A DNA stretch of 64,000 nucleotides, from NCBI GenBank assembly GCA_022539475.1, contig VCMS01000165.1, positions 1 through 64,000 on the forward strand. The letters are read 5' to 3'. Within the stretch, counting starts at the first letter, position 1. Each line of letters begins with the position of its first letter. Position numbers and translations under genes: made by a program. Source of the DNA: Gracilaria domingensis. Its lineage: Eukaryota; Rhodophyta; Florideophyceae; Gracilariales; Gracilariaceae. Below, piece by piece: positions 40,822 through 50,756 of the stretch. A model generated the notes under the pieces. It was not told where the DNA came from. It did not search any database and saw nothing but the letters and a program-made list of their open reading frames with translations.

Positions 40822-43800
40822 ATGGTCTACTACTGTACACATAAGAAGCGTGGGTGCCCCTTCGTTACTCGCCGAGGAGTCTTATCTCTTCAACAGCATG
40901 TCAACCATTTCCCGTTTCGTCTGAAAGCAGCGCTGGAAGACGACAATAGCCGGGCCATTCGGAGAAGCAAGCGTCTCAAGCTTTCCGCGCCCGCGCCCGC
41001 ATCTTCCGAAACGGTCACTGCCCCTTGTCGCCTTCCCGAGCCTCCAGTGTCCGAGGACATCGTCGACCCCACTCCGTGCGCCCCTCCCATTCCGGACACT
41101 TCGCATTGTGTTTCTCCTTCCCCGGGTCCCGCGTCATTAGAGCGAGAACACGAAAGCAGTTCCCGCCCAGTGCCTTCTGAGGAGGCCCTTGGTGATTTGC
41201 ATATGGATTATCTCACGGTTTGTCTGGCTTCAGTAGCTTCCAACCTTGGTCATCGTGAGGCGGACGAGCTAATTGGGCTACCTCGGGATCCGCGATTCTC
41301 GCAAAAGCGATTCAACGAGACCATAACAAGTTCCAAGCGCTGTACAGAACTGAAGAACGCCATTTTCGAACGATACTCTTCAAAGGACGGTTTCAATCGC
41401 AGAACTGTCTCGCCAGAAGGATGTAAGTTCAGCGCCATCCTCTACACGAGAGACCCCGTTCAGACACTTGTGAAACAGCTCCAGTTGGCTAACAACGAAA
41501 ACACATTCTTCCACCCTATACCTCAGACCCACTCCACGAAAATATCTCACCCCATGTCCGGCTCTCTCGCAAGAGACGCCACCTCAAAACTTAAGGAAAT
41601 GGTCATGGGCTCTTTGGATAGTAGAATAGTGTGGTACTCCCAAGAAATAAGTTACAGTGAATCTTTCGTAGGTCTTCTGCAGGTATACACCGATAAGTCT
41701 TCAACCACTCTAAAGCAAACATCGGTTACCGCCTATCCTCTTCACCTCATATTTCTCAACTTCTCCGACGAGCTTCGCCGTAAGTGTATCCGTGATGACC
41801 TCACAGTAGTGGCATACTTCCCTACCACACTGATCGAGGTTTCTGCATCTGAAGCAGACGCAATGCCATTTGTTTCTAGCAAGTCTCTACGCGAGTCCAG
41901 GATGCAAATCCTTCAAGAATCTCTTCGTCAAGTCCTGGAGCCCATTCTAAATCTCACGCAGAAAGGTTTTCAGTTCATCGGCGAAGACAAACTAAGTCGA
42001 GTGTGCCATCCTCTGCTTGCAAGTTATTGTGCGGATATTCCTGAGGCTAAGGACATTCTGCCCATTCTTCATGGGACCAAAACGGAAAGCCCGTGTCATA
42101 GATGCAAAGCCCCTCGCTCATCTTTATGCAGTCCTATTCCCACCTCATTCAACGGACGTTCTCAAAAGCACACGAAAAGCATCCGAAAGACATACACAGC
42201 TATCTTGCAACATGCACAAAAAGACGAGGCGGAAAGACGCCCACGTCGTGCGAGGGAGAGGAGATCTCAAGCGGATACTCTGATGCATTCAAATTCCATA
42301 TCTCTCATTCCTTCGTTCCTCGAAACTTCCGTAAGCCTTGGAATGATCCCGGGATTGTCTCCATACAGTCTGTTCTCATTCGAACCATTACACAACTTGC
42401 ATCTAGGCATCTCAAAGTTGATAAAAACGGCCACAATCGAGAGACTGCAGTCAGACACCCTGTGCACCACAATAGGAACATCTGCATCGCGTTCATTTCG
42501 AACGATACGCACCCAACTCCTCAACCATGCAAACGCAATTCTAGCTGCCATAGAACGCGATTCTCCTGCCAAAGGTTTACATATCGATTTCTCCACGCAG
42601 GAGAAAGGCAAATCTTTGAATGGTATCTTCACGAAAGACGGTCTCCGTGGAATGCTGGAGGCCAAAAACTACAAAGCACTTGACATGGTCTTTCCCTTCA
42701 TAGGAGCATTCGACATATGCTGTGGAGAACAGGACGTTGCCCCAATCACAACCGTTTTCTATCAGTATTCGGACTTGCTCTCGACCTTATTCAGATACAA
42801 TCATGACCCGTATTGGACTAAAAGCTCTCTCCTGTGTCTTAGTTCGGAGATTGAAGCCTTCAAGCGTTCCGCACCAAAGACTCTGGCGGATTTTCATCCC
42901 TCCAGACTGGGAACTCTGAAGTTTCATCTTCTCGATCATCTCGTGGACGATATTCGCCGTCTGGGAAGTATCAAGTACTACGACGCAGGCATATGCGAAC
43001 ATGCACACCTGCTATTTAAGAGACACTACAAAAAGACGTCCAGAAGAACAGCAACGGCTGTGGAGGATACTATTCGCTCCTTTGAGCACGGACATGTTAG
43101 AAAGCAATGGAATAGCAATACTCCTTACCAGCGTAATCCAGATTTACCAGGAACTTCCACACAGCTTCCTCGGTTTGCAATGAGAGGGCGTTCTTTCACT
43201 TTACGAGCTCTTCAACATTGTGTTTCAAGTATGTCCAGTTCAAAAACATGGACTGCTGTTAGAGAGATGTTCTCAAGTACGGACACAAGGTCGATTCTTG
43301 ATCAATTGGTGAACAGGCCCTTCCTCCTTTCCTCAGTCTCGTGAAAGAAACACTGGATGAGCACTCTATTACATACTTCCCAGAAAAGACAAGGATAACT
43401 CTGGTGAATTCGGCCCTCGTGAAAGGCGGTTTCGTTCCGACTCTTGAACACTTCGATTCGTCTTCTAAGGCACTTAAGCTGGGACGACCCAAATACCCCA
43501 TCATCCAACGTGTCTTCGTTCTCCAGCATTGGTCCCAGTAGAAAGCCAAAGTTTTCCACTGTATTGGTAAGCGGAGAAGATTCAGAGACTTGGGTTGCCC
43601 AGGTAGTCGCTCTGATTCGAATATCTCTCCTTGATTCTGCACTTACCGCACCAGAGGTGGCATTCGTCCGGTATTTCGAGGTTTTACCCCCCGCAACAAA
43701 CATCGACCACATATTGAAATGCATATCTTTACGGTGGGCTACAAACGATGAAAAGAACCACACTCTTCCGTTCCCTCGTCATTCCAAAGCGGAGACTATC

Positions 43801-43995
43801 GTAGAGTTAACTCCTTGGTACGGGATGGTTCCGGCTTCTGCACTACAGGGAACTGTCCATGTTGTTCGATCAAACTACCCTGCTCCACCTTTTTGTCCTC
43901 CACTTCAATGGTTTCAACACCGATTCTACATCAATCGATTCTATCATGATTCAGATGAAGGACCAACTGAGCACGTTGATCTTGTACAGCCTTAA
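40822..43995 (+). CDS. KDZ/Plavaka (CACTA-related)-like DDE transposase, frame-broken at 3' end
   Basis: The main ORF runs from the ATG at 40822 (MVYYCTHKKRGC) to 43344. The N-terminus has a Cys/His finger-like segment (YYCTHKKRGCPF...HVNHF), then a disordered Pro/Ser part. The core has the order expected of Plavaka/CACTA-type enzymes: ADIPEAKDI with CHRCKAPR, then FEPLHNLHLGISK (matching the DPLHxxxLG block), and the late ICEHAHLLFKRHYKKTSRR segment. Two further ORF pieces (43341-43541 and 43444-43995) continue C-terminal sequence in other frames, so there are two frame changes between about 43300 and 43545, or an unrecognised intron. The gene ends four bases inside the convergent gene's stop. 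Confidence 0.75.
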
Positions 43996-44723
43996 ACATT
44001 AAGGGCTCCATCCTCTACATGTTCACCTTGTGGTGCCTTTTCTTGTGATCCTGTGTTACTTCCGAAATCGTTCATGTCCATTTCCTTGAACTCCATATCC
44101 CCTTCCTCGCATTCACCAACGAAGCAATCGCTAATAGACCCCAATCTTCGGCTCACACTGTCAATAAAAAATTGTTCTTTCACAGTGAGGTAAAGTCTTC
44201 CGTTCGACGGCATTCGATATCCAAATGTAGCCTCTCTCATGTCATTACCAAGAACCTTAGTCCAATCTTCCGTTGTCGTTCCAAAATTATGAAACTCGCT
44301 GGAATTGGTCCTCAAGACACGTTGCCTAACATCCCCCAGAACATTCTTTAAACACAGAGGTAGCAGTTCGGCAAACTTCTTTGTAAACAGTTTCTGTCTC
44401 TGGCCACCCCTTGACACATCCGTACTTAGAAGGCTCACAACCGTCAACACCCAAGCGTCCAAACGTGCGAGCAACAGTATTGTGCCATCTAAAAAGGTGC
44501 CCGTATCCTTGTCTTCCACATCATACCCAATAAACTCCTTCAGCACTTGTACCCCGACACGGTTTCGGAAGAACAAGTCTTGATCTTCCGTCGGCATATC
44601 CTCGACATTGTCCGCATTGGAGTACTTTAGACGAACAAATGGGGCTTTTCTCCACCATGAAGTGTTCGGTACACCATTTTCGTCAAGACGCAGTATGTTC
44701 TCCTGCGCTTCCTTCAACTGCAT
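43992..44723 (-). CDS. C-terminal part of the island coiled-coil protein
   Basis: 243 aa from the first Met, but the frame is open upstream (RRTKLVEENADELT precedes MQLKEAQENILRLD), continuing a coiled coil. It joins the preceding ORF by one frame change in a T run near 44800. The middle is helical and hydrophobic (FLDGTILLLARLDAWVLTVVSLL), resembling a globular domain I cannot name, and the end is acidic. Probably the C-terminal third of one ~800-residue protein spanning 43992-46386. Confidence 0.55.
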   Translation of the reverse strand: MQLKEAQENILRLDENGVPNTSWWRKAPFVRLKYSNADNVEDMPTEDQDLFFRNRVGVQVLKEFIGYDVEDKDTGTFLDGTILLLARLDAWVLTVVSLLSTDVSRGGQRQKLFTKKFAELLPLCLKNVLGDVRQRVLRTNSSEFHNFGTTTEDWTKVLGNDMREATFGYRMPSNGRLYLTVKEQFFIDSVSRRLGSISDCFVGECEEGDMEFKEMDMNDFGSNTGSQEKAPQGEHVEDGALNV

Positions 44724-44770
44724 TGTGAGTTCGTCAGCATTCTCTTCTACCAGCTTTGTTCTTCTCCAAA

Positions 44771-45679
44771 TCAGATCGTACCCCAGGAGCAGAAATAGTT
44801 TATCCTCGTATTTCTCTTACGAACGCCCACGACGTCACTCATGGTCTGCCGCATTCTCTGCCTAAGGCACATATCTGCACAAAGTTCCAGTATACACCTG
44901 TCGGTAAGAGATGCTTTTCTAATACCTTCCCAGCTCAACTCCTTCAACTCGCTTTCAACCATTTTCTTCAGCAAAGCATCTGGCCCCCCCTCTACCGACG
45001 GTGTGAACATGCCAAAACTGCCCAAGAGCTCCACGGGGTTTTTAGGAACCATGTATGAACCACCTTCCTCCGGCTCAATAAGCCCTTCCCCACTCTCAGT
45101 TGCGTCTTCCACCTTCTCGGCACGGTTACCCCAATTTCGGGTGAGCGACTCACCTTCGAGCCATAGCTCACTTGTTTCTCTCCTTGCCCACGTCAGCATG
45201 TTGTGATACACTGCTCGAGCAACCCCTCGAAACTCGTCGCACACCTCAATTTTATGCTTCTTTCGACCTGTCTGCCCAGGTTCACCAGCACGTGTACTCC
45301 TATCTCCCTCCTGTTTCAGTGCCCCTCTTAGCCCTTCAATGACTAGATCCTTCTCTTCAAGCCTCTTTTTCAAAGCCGTACTCTGCTCTTGGGCGACCTT
45401 CACTAGAATTCCCCGAACCATCAAGTCCTCTTGTAGCGTCTTAACCTTTTCTTTCAAGCAATTCAGTTCATTTAAAAGATCAGGTCTGTTCATAGAGCTT
45501 GAATTCACACCAGTTTGGATATCTTCCGTTATTTCCCTAGCTTCTTCGGCGACAGGCCCCGGTAATGCCGCAGGATTCGGTGTTATTTCGTTATCGGAAC
45601 TATCCTCATGTGCCATAGCCTTAGACACGAGAGGCTGCAGGCGTTCTGTGTCCACCCTTGGCACGGCTCCGAGCTCCAA
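44771..45679 (-). CDS. Central part of the island coiled-coil protein
   Basis: 302 aa. A strong coiled coil (LLNELNCLKEKVKTLQEDL; ALKKRLEEKDLVIEGLRGAL) is followed by a mixed domain with YHNMLTWARRETSELW and a helix LTDRCILELCADMCLRQRMRQ. Its frame differs by one base from both neighbours, and its 5' end overlaps the previous ORF by about 100 nt. One protein split by single-base losses is the simplest reading; separate overlapping genes are possible. No family recognised. Confidence 0.55.
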   Translation of the reverse strand: MELGAVPRVDTERLQPLVSKAMAHEDSSDNEITPNPAALPGPVAEEAREITEDIQTGVNSSSMNRPDLLNELNCLKEKVKTLQEDLMVRGILVKVAQEQSTALKKRLEEKDLVIEGLRGALKQEGDRSTRAGEPGQTGRKKHKIEVCDEFRGVARAVYHNMLTWARRETSELWLEGESLTRNWGNRAEKVEDATESGEGLIEPEEGGSYMVPKNPVELLGSFGMFTPSVEGGPDALLKKMVESELKELSWEGIRKASLTDRCILELCADMCLRQRMRQTMSDVVGVRKRNTRINYFCSWGTI

Positions 45680-46386
45680 CTCCCGTGTCTGTCCTCCTCC
45701 ATGGCATGGTATATCAGATGAATTGGGCCTCGTACGAGCTGCAACGGCCCCCGTTCTGGAAAGAGGGGAAGGTCGAAAGTAACTCGTCTATCAGTTGTCT
45801 CTCGATTTCTTATTGTCTTTCTCCCTTGTCCGGACCCATTGCGAGGCATGATACGATTCATAGCGGCCCCAGTTCTAGAAGACAGGGATGGACGTGACGA
45901 TCTTAATATACTAGGGCTCTCACGACTTCTCGTCATTGTCCCTTGTTGTCCAGATCCACTGGGCGGCGTAACCCGCGCCCCAGTAGCTCCGGTCTTCGAT
46001 ATCGGCCGGGGACATGAAGGTTTTGGTGTCATACGAACCTCTTCGGTTCCAGTTGTCATGCCCTCCTGTCCTGACCCGCTGGGCCGAGTTACCTCATCTT
46101 CTTGAGGAGCAGAGACAGATGCACGATTTGCATTATCGGCAGTTGACGGCACGACATCGTTCGCTGATCCACGAATTCTTGACGCAATCCCGGAAGACGC
46201 TCCGCTGCGAGATGGGCGAGAGAGTCCTGTAGAAGGACGCCCACTGACTCTCTCCTTCGTCGAGGACGACTTCCGTTTAGGAAGTGCGGTGCTTGTAGCC
46301 TGATTCGTATCATCCGATGCTCTTCTCTTCTTCTGTCCACTCTTGTTCCGCTGCGTACTATTTCGCTTTCTCGGCGTTATACCCAT
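45583..46386 (-). CDS. N-terminal basic repeat part of the island coiled-coil protein
   Basis: I start at the ATG at 46386 (MGITPRKRNSTQRNKSGQKK); the frame is open upstream only through a poly-C/poly-Pro stretch. The N-terminus carries two basic clusters typical of nuclear localisation, followed by three ~40-residue repeats with a GSGQ(E/Q/G)-x-MT core (TRPSGSGQEGMTT; TPPSGSGQQGTMT; MPRNGSGQGRKTI). Such Ser/Pro/Arg repeats suit a chromatin- or DNA-binding tail. It ends by running into the coiled-coil ORF after one frame change near 45690. Confidence 0.55.
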   Translation of the reverse strand: MGITPRKRNSTQRNKSGQKKRRASDDTNQATSTALPKRKSSSTKERVSGRPSTGLSRPSRSGASSGIASRIRGSANDVVPSTADNANRASVSAPQEDEVTRPSGSGQEGMTTGTEEVRMTPKPSCPRPISKTGATGARVTPPSGSGQQGTMTRSRESPSILRSSRPSLSSRTGAAMNRIMPRNGSGQGRKTIRNRETTDRRVTFDLPLFPERGPLQLVRGPIHLIYHAMEEDRHGSWSSEPCQGWTQNACSLSCLRLWHMRIVPITK

Positions 46387-46633
46387 GTTGTGGAGATAAA
46401 CAGGGTAATGAAACGAAATTGTTGGGGAGGGGGGAGGGGGTGGGGGGGGGTGCATGGTTCAGATATTCCGGGAGACTCCGCAGTTCCTGCTTTTTAGGAA
46501 TTTGAGGTGCCCAATGGGTCGCAAATATCGCCGTTACAGATGAAGAGCTCCAGTGTACATGTACAACAACGCGTATTGCAGGCAGCTGCAACACTCACAA
46601 GCATATTTACTTTCTATTCGGTACTGAACTCAT

Positions 46634-47238
46634 CTATTGCTCCAATGTCAGAGCCCAGTCCCAGGCGTACTGCTCTCCGTAGTTGAAATACAACTCTTCG
46701 CCCCTCTCAATATCTCTTACTGCTCTACAACGAAGTAGAGCATAGTTAGAAAGGTCTGACTTGAACTGTATCACGGACTTCGCTTCCACCACCTGCACAT
46801 TGGCACTTCGAGTCCTGTTTGACCGGGGCTCCGATAAATCGGGATCCCCGGCATGATATCCGGCGTCGTTAATGTAGCCCCGATACAAAAAGGCGCCGGG
46901 ACAATGTAGACTTCGCTCTCCTTTCTATCCTGAGCCTGTCCTGGTCTGTTCCTCAGGTGCAGAAACTCCGTACCAGTCACAGTGACCATCATAGAAAACA
47001 ACTTGTACCGCACTGGAGTTGCTCCGAGACAGCCACTTCCATACGTTAAGTGTCTTTCCTTCCGGTTCGTCAGATCCGTGTATACCAAAGTTCCATAGAA
47101 ATGACAGATAGTTTCCCCAGCCAATATCTTATGTTCCGTGAACACCCCCATACCAGCACGGGGATGTCGAATCTTAGAAGATGCTATATGTAAGCGATAG
47201 CGATTGGCTTCAACAGTCAACAGCATATGCATATCCAT
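46634..47238 (-). CDS. SET-domain protein, one frame change at a T run
   Basis: Two pieces (from 47238 to about 46890, then 46634 to about 46888) make a ~200-residue SET domain: HPRAGMGVFTEHKILAGE, ICHFYGTLVYTD, LYRGYINDAGY (the NHS-like block region), ALLRCRAVRDIERGEELYFNYGEQY (the GEELxxxY motif near the C-terminus). SET domains transfer methyl groups from AdoMet to lysine. The pieces differ by one base in a run of five T (46889-46893). The ATG at 47238 is 5 nt after the DNA methyltransferase stop, and this frame is open upstream into it, so a single methyltransferase-SET fusion with one lost base is possible. Confidence 0.75.
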
Positions 47239-47243
47239 AAGAT

Positions 47244-48383
47244 TCAGAGCTCCTCGGTACTTCCCTCCCAAAGATCTACAGTACGCTGTCCACACTTCTC
47301 GACAAAGTCCCAGTCCTTCCAGTATCTTCCTAGGAACTGAGTAATATGTCCAGGCATCACTTGGTACTGGGGGTAACCAAATGGAGCCTCCCATTCAAGC
47401 CGACCTCGGTCCCGATGTGGAACCCGTTCATAGGTCGTTGAAGCCGCATCCACCACCTCCTGTTCAACCAGGATGTCATTCTTCCCCCCGCGAATAACTT
47501 CGGCCATAAGAGTCGTTAGATGGTGCTTCGCATGGCTGAAACATGGCCTATTCTTCTCGCACCCCAAGAACTTCCTATGCTTTGTCAGCGATAGGCACGC
47601 CATACCCGTAGAAAAAGTTCCCGCGAACATGTCCATGACAAGATCACCCGGTCTTGTGAAGCGACATATCAACTCCTTCATCAACTCCCTCGACTTCTGC
47701 TCCGGTCTTATGTACTGCCCACCTGGTACTGAACTACCTGGCTCATGTACCTTCCATGTCAACCACTCCCCCGCTCTCGGTTTGGGCACCCGGTCAATTA
47801 CATTCCTGTTAGCCGGGAAAGTGGAAGGAATGAAATTGTTCTCCTCAAATGGAGTAAGACTGGCTTCCTCCGATGGTCGCAATCCACGCTTCACCCCATG
47901 AACGGCGTACTCCGTTACGGGCTGTATCCCAAACTTCCGTGGATTCCCTCCAACATTACTGCGATCCCGGATGAACACCAGTGGATTCGCATCCACTTTA
48001 AACGAAGGCATGAGTTCTGGTTTACCTTCGCTTCCAGCTTCATCTTTCGTACTCGCCGTTTCCGAAAGTATCCTGTGCCACACATGAAACTGTGCCATGG
48101 CACAGAATATAATGAAGTGCCCACCTGACCGAAGCGCGGAACTTATTAAGTCAGCCGTACGGATCATGTCTTCCTCACTGAAGACATCGTGACCACTATT
48201 CCGTTTGTTCCTCTTCCTTCGAGTGTTAAAGGGAGGGTCTGTTAGGACAAGCTGTGCCTCACCCCATAAAATCTCACTCTGATTCACAAACGTTTCGTGT
48301 GTGTGCCTCAGGTCCTTCATGTCACAGTTGTACGCTACAAAGTGTGACTTTCTCATCCCCTTCCACACCTTGTCCATATTCAT
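47244..48383 (-). CDS. Bacterial-type DNA adenine-N6/cytosine-N4 methyltransferase (beta class)
   Basis: 379 aa. Motif IV DPPFN lies at 49-53 near the N-terminus. The AdoMet-binding motif I (DMFAGTFSTG, 251-260) is C-terminal and directly preceded by motif X (QKSRELMKELI, 229-239). This order (IV before X and I) is that of the beta class, used by bacterial modification enzymes; it is not METTL/MT-A70. LVMDMFAGTFSTGMACL then GCEKN is the typical binding-fold continuation. Methylated base (m6A versus m4C) cannot be told from DPPF alone. The gene sits between an unknown protein (22 nt upstream) and the SET gene (5 nt downstream), in a bacterial-operon-like packing. Confidence 0.85.
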   Translation of the reverse strand: MNMDKVWKGMRKSHFVAYNCDMKDLRHTHETFVNQSEILWGEAQLVLTDPPFNTRRKRNKRNSGHDVFSEEDMIRTADLISSALRSGGHFIIFCAMAQFHVWHRILSETASTKDEAGSEGKPELMPSFKVDANPLVFIRDRSNVGGNPRKFGIQPVTEYAVHGVKRGLRPSEEASLTPFEENNFIPSTFPANRNVIDRVPKPRAGEWLTWKVHEPGSSVPGGQYIRPEQKSRELMKELICRFTRPGDLVMDMFAGTFSTGMACLSLTKHRKFLGCEKNRPCFSHAKHHLTTLMAEVIRGGKNDILVEQEVVDAASTTYERVPHRDRGRLEWEAPFGYPQYQVMPGHITQFLGRYWKDWDFVEKCGQRTVDLWEGSTEEL

Positions 48384-48405
48384 TCGAAGGAGACTGGATA
48401 TCCCT

Positions 48406-49767
48406 TCATGGGCGGCTCAATACCAGTCTTTTGGATGTTGTAACGGCAACCCGAGATTCATGCTCCGCAAGATTCACCGGCTTCTCGAACTCGTCGCTAT
48501 CGGAGCTCACGAGGTTCATATACTCTCGACGAGGTGGGGGTGGGGCAGACTTGGTCGAAGAAGGTTCGGCATTACCGGAAGTTTTAGGGGTTTTCGTCAG
48601 TTCAATATCAGGTTTCGCGTGAATGCCGACATGGAACCCTGCCGCATGACGCATATCCTGTATCGGTTTCCATAGCAACTCCGAAAACTTCTGAAATCGA
48701 GCAGGCAACTCACCGGAGTCAGAGCTAGATACGGTATCCATCCGTATCTCCGAAAACTCTATCCAGTTCCTCATCTGATCAACCCGTAAGCTATAGAGGC
48801 TATCGTGGGTGCATATGGTTTCGAGGTCTGTCAAAAACTCCTTAGCCAGTATTCGCAGGTTTGTATCGCATTCATCACTCAAGGTCTCCACCGATCCACT
48901 AGTACTGCTCTGTGGCACATCCTTTGTGTTGAATCGAGTACTCTGGCTCGGCGGGGCATAACCAGACTCCCGTGTCTCTAGCGCTGTATACTTCAACGTC
49001 TGCATATTCATGTAAATGTATGGTTTCACCATGTGCTGAACGTTCGTGTATCCAAGATGAGCCGCAAAACAACTCCATGCCCATACGACCTCACTGATAG
49101 CGAATCCCAGTCGATCACAGTTGTCTTTGGAGAACGACGTAAAAGTGGGTATGTACACAGATGGTGCATGGTTCACTTTTCGTTTCTTTTTCGGTTGTTT
49201 CTTCTTCATCATTCGGATGTTGTCGTTCTCTCCCATTATGTGGCCGAGGTATGATAAGTATATAACGACCTCAAATGGGTTCACAGCTGTTGGTGGGATG
49301 AACACTGTCGTCTTCAGAACCTGCTTTCTCCTGGTCATGAAATAACCAACCAGGCATCGCACCGGTAGGTATATACCCATATCCATAGAGAGAAGGAAAA
49401 AATCGCGCAGTCTCTGGTCCTCATCCCCGTCCTTCTTGTCAAGAAGCTTCGTTACAAGATATCGCTGTTCCACAGGTTTGTTATTCACAACACTCTTTCG
49501 CAGCTGTTGCAGTGTCAAGTTCTGCAGGTTCTTGGAGTTAGTGGCCTCCTCAAACATCTTCCTTGCCTCCGGAATATCCTTATAGTTCTCGGCGCAGAAC
49601 TCTATTAACCCTCTAAACCCCACGTCCCGTGGCCGATCAGGGCCTCCATCGCTGTTTGCCAAAGCATCGCGAAGAACCAAGAAAAGTCTGACATATGCAT
49701 GGAACGCCGGAGGCGGAGCACTCATGTCGATAGGATGTATCTCCTCTCCAACATCGGTGGAATCCAT
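48406..49767 (-). CDS. Unknown protein, first gene of the left island array
   Basis: 453 aa, no family recognised. Features are a helical N-terminal half (FHAYVRLFLVLRDALANSD; FCAENYKDIPEARKMFEE), an NLS-like KKKQPKKKRKVNH near 195-207, a region rich in Tyr/Trp (EVVWAWSCFAAHLGYTNVQ), and a C-terminus with a Pro tract and a Ser/Asp-rich segment. The NLS suggests a nuclear job. The ATG is only 30 nt from the TTTAAA of the duplicated promoter block; MSAPPPAFHAYV (residue 15) is a possible later start. The ORF is intact, unlike its neighbours. Confidence 0.65.
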   Translation of the reverse strand: MDSTDVGEEIHPIDMSAPPPAFHAYVRLFLVLRDALANSDGGPDRPRDVGFRGLIEFCAENYKDIPEARKMFEEATNSKNLQNLTLQQLRKSVVNNKPVEQRYLVTKLLDKKDGDEDQRLRDFFLLSMDMGIYLPVRCLVGYFMTRRKQVLKTTVFIPPTAVNPFEVVIYLSYLGHIMGENDNIRMMKKKQPKKKRKVNHAPSVYIPTFTSFSKDNCDRLGFAISEVVWAWSCFAAHLGYTNVQHMVKPYIYMNMQTLKYTALETRESGYAPPSQSTRFNTKDVPQSSTSGSVETLSDECDTNLRILAKEFLTDLETICTHDSLYSLRVDQMRNWIEFSEIRMDTVSSSDSGELPARFQKFSELLWKPIQDMRHAAGFHVGIHAKPDIELTKTPKTSGNAEPSSTKSAPPPPRREYMNLVSSDSDEFEKPVNLAEHESRVAVTTSKRLVLSRP

Positions 49768-49779
49768 CGCTTCAGCGCA

Positions 49780-49871
49780 AACAACGGAGGCGAGCCTTTA
49801 AATGGCGACTTACGCTGGGCACCCCCGCTTTCGGCAGCTCCTCCCAGCGCACTGCCAGTCTCGTCCGTGTC
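49780..49871 (-). promoter_or_regulatory. Duplicated 92-bp promoter block, left copy
   Basis: Exact reverse complement of 51031-51122. Contains TTTAAA (49797-49802) that could serve as a TATA-like element for the left array. Confidence 0.75.
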
Positions 49872-50115
49872 CGTGTCCGCTCGGAGCGATAGCGTCGCGT
49901 GTCGGAGCGATAGCGTCGCGTGTCGGCCACGTCGCGATTCGGAGCTATTGCAACGGTCCCGTATTGTGCTAAAAGTCGCGGATCAAGTGGGTGTGAAGCG
50001 CTAGTTTTCTCTAGTTTGATATATGTGCACGGCGTGTGCAGCGAAATCACTGCCGGAAGTGCCGGGAGGAGTGTTTTGGGAGGTCTCCGGAAGGCGCCGG
50101 AATGTGACCAGAACG

Positions 50116-50187
50116 TGCCCGCGGGCGGGGGGGTCGGTCGTGTTAGGGTAGGTACCCTAACACGACCGGACCCCCCGCCCGCGGGCA
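50116..50187. repeat. Telomere-motif hairpin 1 (72 nt)
   Basis: Near-perfect palindrome with arms tgcccgcgggcggggg and complement, and centre gttagggtaggtaccctaac. TTAGGG and CCCTAA face each other at the loop. Confidence 0.95.
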
Positions 50188-50223
50188 TAAAATCGCACAT
50201 TTTTCAAAAAATCGTCCAAAATG

Positions 50224-50295
50224 TGCCCGCGGGCGGGGGGGTCCAGTCGTGTTAGGGTACTACCCTAACACGACCGACCCCCCCGCCCGCGGGCA
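50224..50295. repeat. Telomere-motif hairpin 2 (72 nt)
   Basis: Same arms as hairpin 1, centre gttagggtactaccctaac. Confidence 0.95.
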
Positions 50296-50573
50296 CGTTT
50301 TGGACGATTTTTTGACACCCTCCGGAGACCTCCCAAAACACTCCTCCCGGCACTTCTGTACCCACTGCGTCACCTCAGTGAACCATCCCGGAAATTAGGG
50401 AGTGTCTGGAGGGTGGAGAGACGGATGGTCACTCAGTGCACCATCCGGAAATTAGGGAGTGTCTGGAGGGTAAGATGACGGGATGGTGCACTAAGGTGAC
50501 GCAGTGGGTACAGGAAGTGCCGGGAGGAGTGTTTTGGGAGGTCTCCGGAGGGTGCCAGAATGTGGCCAGAACG

Positions 50574-50646
50574 TGCCCGCGGGCGGGGGGGGTCGGTCGT
50601 GTTAGGGTAGGTACCCTAACACGACCGACCCCCCCGCCCGCGGGCA
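50574..50646. repeat. Telomere-motif hairpin 3 (73 nt)
   Basis: Same arms, centre as in hairpin 1. The spacer between 3 and 4 is the approximate reverse complement of the spacer between 1 and 2. Confidence 0.95.
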
Positions 50647-50682
50647 CGTTTTGGGCGATTTTTTGAAAAATGTGCGATTTTA

Positions 50683-50756
50683 TGCCCGCGGGCGGGGGGG
50701 TCCGGTCGTGTTAGGGTACCTACCCTAACACGACCGACCCCCCCCGCCCGCGGGCA
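50683..50756. repeat. Telomere-motif hairpin 4 (74 nt)
   Basis: Same arms, centre gttagggtacctaccctaac. Confidence 0.95.

Noticed and set aside
47238-47394. SET protein starting at 47394
   Set aside because: That start lies inside the methyltransferase gene; the ATG at 47238 is cleaner unless the two are one fusion protein.
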